Positions 6,276 through 9,316 of a DNA stretch of 9,316 bases are shown here, piece after piece. The notes under the pieces are model-generated. The model made no database searches, was not told where the DNA came from, and saw only the letters and a list, made by a program, of their open reading frames with translations. Both the position numbers and the translations under genes were made by a program. The number at the start of each line of letters is the position of its first letter. Within the stretch, counting starts at the first letter, position 1. Source of the stretch: a bacterium (lineage in GTDB: Bacteria > Spirochaetota > UBA4802 > UBA5550); assembly GCA_024224995.1 (NCBI GenBank), contig JAAENB010000776.1, positions 1 through 9,316 of the forward strand, read 5' to 3'.

Positions 6276-6367
6276 TCTCCGAATTACGTATAACGTTGGT
6301 AAGCTCGGGAAAGATCAGGCTCATTCCCTGACAATGTTAGTTCATGAAAATCAAATATTTTTAGGGC

Positions 6368-6395
6368 TTGACCTTTAGAAAAATTAGGGTATTAT
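6368..6395 (+). promoter_or_regulatory. Sigma70-type promoter for the vault-protein gene
   Basis: TTGACC (6368-6373) and TATTAT (6390-6395) are each 5 of 6 to consensus with a 16-bp spacer. Transcription would start near 6402, giving a leader of about 30 nt to ATG 6432. That leaves only some 9 nt before the alternative ATG 6411. Confidence 0.6.
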
Positions 6396-6416
6396 ACATA
6401 CTTTAAAAACATGTTT

Positions 6417-6423
6417 AAGGAGG
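6417..6423 (+). promoter_or_regulatory. Shine-Dalgarno that fixes the vault-protein start
   Basis: AAGGAGG ends 8 nt before ATG 6432, ideal spacing. The upstream in-frame ATG 6411 has no such site and would place the Shine-Dalgarno inside the coding region. Confidence 0.8.
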
Positions 6424-6431
6424 GCTCAGGT

Positions 6432-9065
6432 ATGCCGGAAGAAACCAGACGAGAAAGAGATCTTATTTTAGCTCCAAATGAATATGCCTTTATTCTTGAT
6501 GAAACCAAGGGGAATGTTATTAATTATGTAGGCCCTCATAAAACAAGCCTCGCCAATACCGATCAACCTGTGGCGTTTAACCGCAAATCGAAACGGTTTG
6601 AGCGTTGTTCCCTTGAAGTAGCCACGAGCATGTTCGCCATTGCTCCTGAAGGGTGGTATATTGTTTTAAAGAATCCCGCGCAGGATAACAAACATCCCCG
6701 GGAAGGAACCGCCAACAGCCTCACCGAATTGAACGTGGGACGAAAGGTGAATATTCCCGGTCCTGTTTCTTTCGCGCCGTGGCCGGGACAAATGGTGCGG
6801 GTAATAAAAGGACATCACCTGCGTTCCAATCAATACCTTATTGTTCGAGTATATGATGATGAAGCTGCCAGGGCTAACTGGGGTAAAGCGGTTATTAAAC
6901 CGCAAACTATCGGCTCTGTTGACAGCGCCATTGAACCGGGAGAACCCGGTACGGGAACCGAACCGGCACCCGCGCCCGGCCCTACCGGAACGACCGGGGC
7001 GGCAGATCCCGCAAGCCCGGAAAAGCCGGCCACTGCTGTTGAGGTTAAATCCGATGCCGAGATCCCGGACCTGACCCTGGGAAAACTCCTGGTTATTAAG
7101 GGGACCGATGTTTCGTTTTACATTCCTCCCACGGGAATTGAAGTTGTTCCCGACAGGAACGGGGAGTATGTACTCAATGCTGTTGTGCTGGAACGCCTGG
7201 AGTATTGTATTTTATTAAGTGAAGACGGTAATAAGCGCTATATCAAAGGCCCGGCCGTGGTCTTTCCGCTGCCCATTGAAGTTTTTGTTATGGAAAACGG
7301 AGCCCGTAAATTTAAGGCCATTGAATTGAATGAGATTAGCGGGCTGTATATAAAGGTGATTGCGCCGTACGAGGAAGGCAGCACGAAATACCGGGTTGGC
7401 GATGAGCTGTTCATCACCGGAAAAGACCAGATGATCTATTTCCCCCGTCCCGAACATGCCATTGTCCGCTACGGAGACCGGGAAGTCAATTATGCTGTTG
7501 CCATACCCGCGGGAGAGGCCCGGTATATTTTAAATCGTCTTTCCGGACAGATTACCCTGCAAAAAGGCCCCAGCATGTTTTTACCCGATCCCCGGAAAGA
7601 GGTCATTGTTCGCCGGGTTCTGCCGCCCCGGATCGTGGATTTGTGGTTTCCCGGGAACCAGGAAGCGATGGAATATAACAGGCAGCTTATGGATATTATG
7701 ACCGAGGAAAAGGAAGTTATTGCCGACGGGGAAATCCGGAAACATTTCGCGAAGCAGAAAAAGGGGCAGGCGCAGGAAATGGATATGGACGACCTGCAGG
7801 AATTTGAAGAATTACAGGCACAGGAAGAGATTGAAGGAGCGGAAGGGGTTTTCGGCGACCAGTTTACCCGGAAACAGTCATTTACTGCTCCGAGAACTGT
7901 CACCCTCGATACCAAGTATGAAGGCGCGGTTTCCATTAATGTGTGGACCGGTTACGCGGTGATGGTTATTAGTAAAACCGGGGACCGTAAGGTTATTGCC
8001 GGGCCCAAAACATACCTGCTGGAATATGATGAAACCCTTGAAACAATAGAATTTTCCACCGGTACTCCAAAGCGGGACGATAAATTGGTAAAGACCGTTT
8101 ATTTGCGGGTGCTGCATAATAAGGTTTCGGATATTGTCTCTGCCGAAACAAAAGATCTGTGTGAAGTGAATGTTACTCTTTCGTACCGCGTAAACCTGGA
8201 AGGAGAACCGGAGAAATGGTTCGACGTGGAGAATTATGTTAAATTTATAACAGACCATATGCGATCTATGCTCCGGCATGCTATCCGGGGATACGGCGTT
8301 GAAGTGTTTTATGCCGATGCCATCTCAATTATCCGGGATACTATATTAGGCACCCAGGGTGCAGAGGGGAAACGGCCCGGTCGTATTTTTGAAGAAAATG
8401 GCATGCGTATTTATGATGTGGAAGTTCTTGATGTTACTATTGGGGATGATATTATTGAAGACCTGTTAATTGACGCGCAGCATAATACCGTGGGTAAGAC
8501 CCTGGAGATAGCCGCGGAAAAGCGGAACCTGGAATTTACGCTGGAAAAGGAAAACATCAAACAGAAGGTTGCGGAGGCTGAGGCCGTTACCCTGCAAACA
8601 ACATTAACCCTGGATATAGAAGAGGTCCAAAAGCGTTTGGAACTGAACCTGGCCGGCATTAAATCTGAAATTGAAGCGGAGAAGAAAAAACTCACGGCCA
8701 AATGGACAGAGCAGGAACTGCTCGAAAAGATCAGCGGTTCGGAGCTGCTTCGCCAAAAAGCCCGGTCCGATTTTGAGCTTTCCGTTTCGCAGCAGCAGAT
8801 TGTGCAGCGGATTGAAGAGCTGAAGGCCGAAGTTGAAGCAGTGGTAAATAAAGCTCAGGCTATTTCGCCCCAGCTTATTGCCGCATTGCAGGCATTTTCC
8901 GACCGGTCCTTAGCTGAAAGTATGGCCGAAAGCATGGCTCCGCTCGCTATTCTTGGAGGCAAAAGCGTTGCCGATGTTTTTTCACAGCTCCTGAAAGGAA
9001 CGGTTCTGGAAAAAGTTATTAGTACAACTGCCGGGCAGGTAGAGAAGGTTGTTGATAAGAAGTAA
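6432..9065 (+). CDS. Bacterial major vault protein (MVP) homologue
   Basis: The 877-residue product follows the MVP plan and length (animal MVP about 860-890), judged against MVP recalled from memory. Residues 6-158 and 207-403 hold MVP-type beta repeats: GPHKT (34-38), YIVLKNPA (76-83), IYFPRPEHAIV (335-345), GPSMFLPD (379-386). A Pro/Gly/Ala linker (165-201) and a charged linker (about 423-478) interrupt them. Residues 483-688 match the SPFH-like shoulder: GPKTYLLEYDE (524-534), STGTPKR (542-548; MVP SAGRPKR), DIVSAETKD (MVP DVITIETAD), KWFDVENYV (MVP KLFSVPDFV) and FEENG (653-657; MVP FPQNG). Residues 689-808 are a cap-type coiled coil. Residues 809-877, with AISPQLI and ADVFSQLL, match the cap ring (MVP ALGPGTI and INLFSTAF). 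No signal peptide or membrane segment is seen, so it should be cytoplasmic. In eukaryotes MVP builds the hollow vault shell. A plain SPFH protein would lack the repeats and cap ring. Confidence 0.88.
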   Translation: MPEETRRERDLILAPNEYAFILDETKGNVINYVGPHKTSLANTDQPVAFNRKSKRFERCSLEVATSMFAIAPEGWYIVLKNPAQDNKHPREGTANSLTELNVGRKVNIPGPVSFAPWPGQMVRVIKGHHLRSNQYLIVRVYDDEAARANWGKAVIKPQTIGSVDSAIEPGEPGTGTEPAPAPGPTGTTGAADPASPEKPATAVEVKSDAEIPDLTLGKLLVIKGTDVSFYIPPTGIEVVPDRNGEYVLNAVVLERLEYCILLSEDGNKRYIKGPAVVFPLPIEVFVMENGARKFKAIELNEISGLYIKVIAPYEEGSTKYRVGDELFITGKDQMIYFPRPEHAIVRYGDREVNYAVAIPAGEARYILNRLSGQITLQKGPSMFLPDPRKEVIVRRVLPPRIVDLWFPGNQEAMEYNRQLMDIMTEEKEVIADGEIRKHFAKQKKGQAQEMDMDDLQEFEELQAQEEIEGAEGVFGDQFTRKQSFTAPRTVTLDTKYEGAVSINVWTGYAVMVISKTGDRKVIAGPKTYLLEYDETLETIEFSTGTPKRDDKLVKTVYLRVLHNKVSDIVSAETKDLCEVNVTLSYRVNLEGEPEKWFDVENYVKFITDHMRSMLRHAIRGYGVEVFYADAISIIRDTILGTQGAEGKRPGRIFEENGMRIYDVEVLDVTIGDDIIEDLLIDAQHNTVGKTLEIAAEKRNLEFTLEKENIKQKVAEAEAVTLQTTLTLDIEEVQKRLELNLAGIKSEIEAEKKKLTAKWTEQELLEKISGSELLRQKARSDFELSVSQQQIVQRIEELKAEVEAVVNKAQAISPQLIAALQAFSDRSLAESMAESMAPLAILGGKSVADVFSQLLKGTVLEKVISTTAGQVEKVVDKK

Positions 9066-9075
9066 AGGGCTCTCA

Positions 9076-9218
9076 AGAAACTAAAATTTGCTTGTGCGCG
9101 GGCTTGAAAGTATGGTCTCTTTGGATTGCTGCGGAACTCCCTTCGGTCAAACAGTCCTCACAACCCAAAGAGACCATACTTTCAAGCCGGATGCAGCTCG
9201 CAATATTATTTAGTTTCT
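9076..9218. mobile_element. Palindromic element with 10-bp terminal repeats and a perfect 24-bp stem
   Basis: AGAAACTAAA (9076-9085) and TTTAGTTTCT (9209-9218) are exact inverted repeats. Inside, 9101-9124 is the exact reverse complement of 9165-9188, around a 40-nt loop containing CGGAACTCCCTTCGGTCAAA. There is no ORF. It starts 10 bp after the vault-protein stop and a T-rich TATTTTTTCC (9223-9232) follows, so it may also end that transcript. It looks like a non-autonomous palindromic mobile element. Confidence 0.6.
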
Positions 9219-9292
9219 AACGTATTTTTTCCCCGCTACACAGGGTCAGTCGTGTCTTAATATACCGAAAAACGTAGTTCGGAATGTAAATT

Positions 9293-9316
9293 ATGCCTAC
9301 CAGGAGTGATGCCTCG
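9293..9316 (+). CDS. Possible start of a gene running off the right edge
   Basis: ATG 9293 opens an 8-codon frame (MPTRSDAS) to the edge. A second ATG at 9309 (MP, then cut) has AGGAG just upstream, but at only 2 nt spacing. Small REP-associated tyrosine transposases often begin MPR or MPxR and occur beside palindromes, but eight codons cannot establish that. Reported only as a lead. Confidence 0.22.

Larger units (their letters stand above)
6034..6338. mobile_element. Palindromic multi-hairpin element, MITE-like, no ORF
   Basis: The ends 6034-6049 and 6323-6338 are inverted repeats matching at 15 of 16 positions, with core TGTCAGGGAAT / ATTCCCTGACA. A second nested pair is TTCCCGAGC (6144-6152) / GCTCGGGAA (6303-6311). 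Four further hairpins fill the interior. TTAG occurs on both sides (6030-6033 and 6337-6340) but overlaps the right repeat, so a target duplication is uncertain. There is no transposase, so it would be a non-autonomous element moved in trans. A structured RNA is the alternative. It ends about 30 bp before the promoter of the vault-protein gene. Confidence 0.6.

Noticed and set aside
508..6394. Shared 10-mer TAGGGTATTA at both candidate promoters (508-517 and 6385-6394)
   Set aside because: Its position relative to the -35 differs (17 versus 11 bp), and repeated 10-mers are expected by chance in a window this size.
6411..6431. Upstream ATG for the vault-protein gene
   Set aside because: It lacks a Shine-Dalgarno, lies only about 9 nt from the predicted transcript start, and the ideal AAGGAGG serves ATG 6432.
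5653..6431. CRISPR array or integron attC sites in the repeat-rich intergenic region
   Set aside because: The repeats are inverted and of different sequence, with no regular direct repeat and spacer pattern and no attC core sites.
7490..7936. 148-codon minus-strand open frame opposite the vault-protein gene
   Set aside because: Its Ser/Cys/Ile-rich product is the antisense of the charged linker; it has no family resemblance and no good start site.

Overview
The window comes from a Gram-negative-type bacterium of moderate GC content. It carries a fragment of a YadA-like beta-roll surface protein, a PrsW-type membrane protease, a PilZ domain protein, a secreted archaemetzincin and a major-vault-protein (MVP) homologue, with long palindromes between genes. 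This mix resembles genomes of deep-branching, environmentally sampled lineages (Omnitrophota/Elusimicrobiota-like or deltaproteobacterial). That placement is inference only; no marker gene in the window fixes the taxon.

Layout. 1-372 is the 3' end of a beta-roll surface protein. 373-573 is intergenic, with a hairpin and a promoter candidate. 574-5419 is a plus-strand cluster of five genes: a PrsW-like intramembrane protease, a PilZ protein, a PH-like + TerB-like + CbxX/SpoVK-type AAA+ ATPase, an archaemetzincin with a signal peptide, and a YdjM/DUF457 membrane metal-dependent hydrolase. The first three are spaced 37 and 24 bp apart; the last two are 9 bp apart. One base after this cluster, on the minus strand, lies a 77-residue C-terminal remnant of DAHP synthase (5421-5654). 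It has a good ribosome binding site, and two Rho-independent-type terminators sit just upstream of it.

5655-6431 holds no intact gene but is full of structure: the two terminators, a 25-bp-arm hairpin (5767-5856), and a roughly 305-bp element (6034-6338) with imperfect terminal inverted repeats and four internal hairpins. A promoter (6368-6395) and a strong Shine-Dalgarno then lead into 6432-9065, an 877-residue protein whose domain order and many short motifs match eukaryotic major vault protein. A third palindromic element (9076-9218) follows, and the right edge may hold the first codons of another gene.

Functional picture. The first cluster mixes membrane proteolysis (PrsW), c-di-GMP sensing (PilZ) and a remodelling ATPase with stress-type sensor domains, so an envelope-stress or surface-remodelling role is a reasonable guess. 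The MVP homologue is the standout. It has its own promoter and is the likeliest part of an unusual system: a bacterial vault-like particle. No homologue of the other vault proteins (TEP1, VPARP) is visible in the window.
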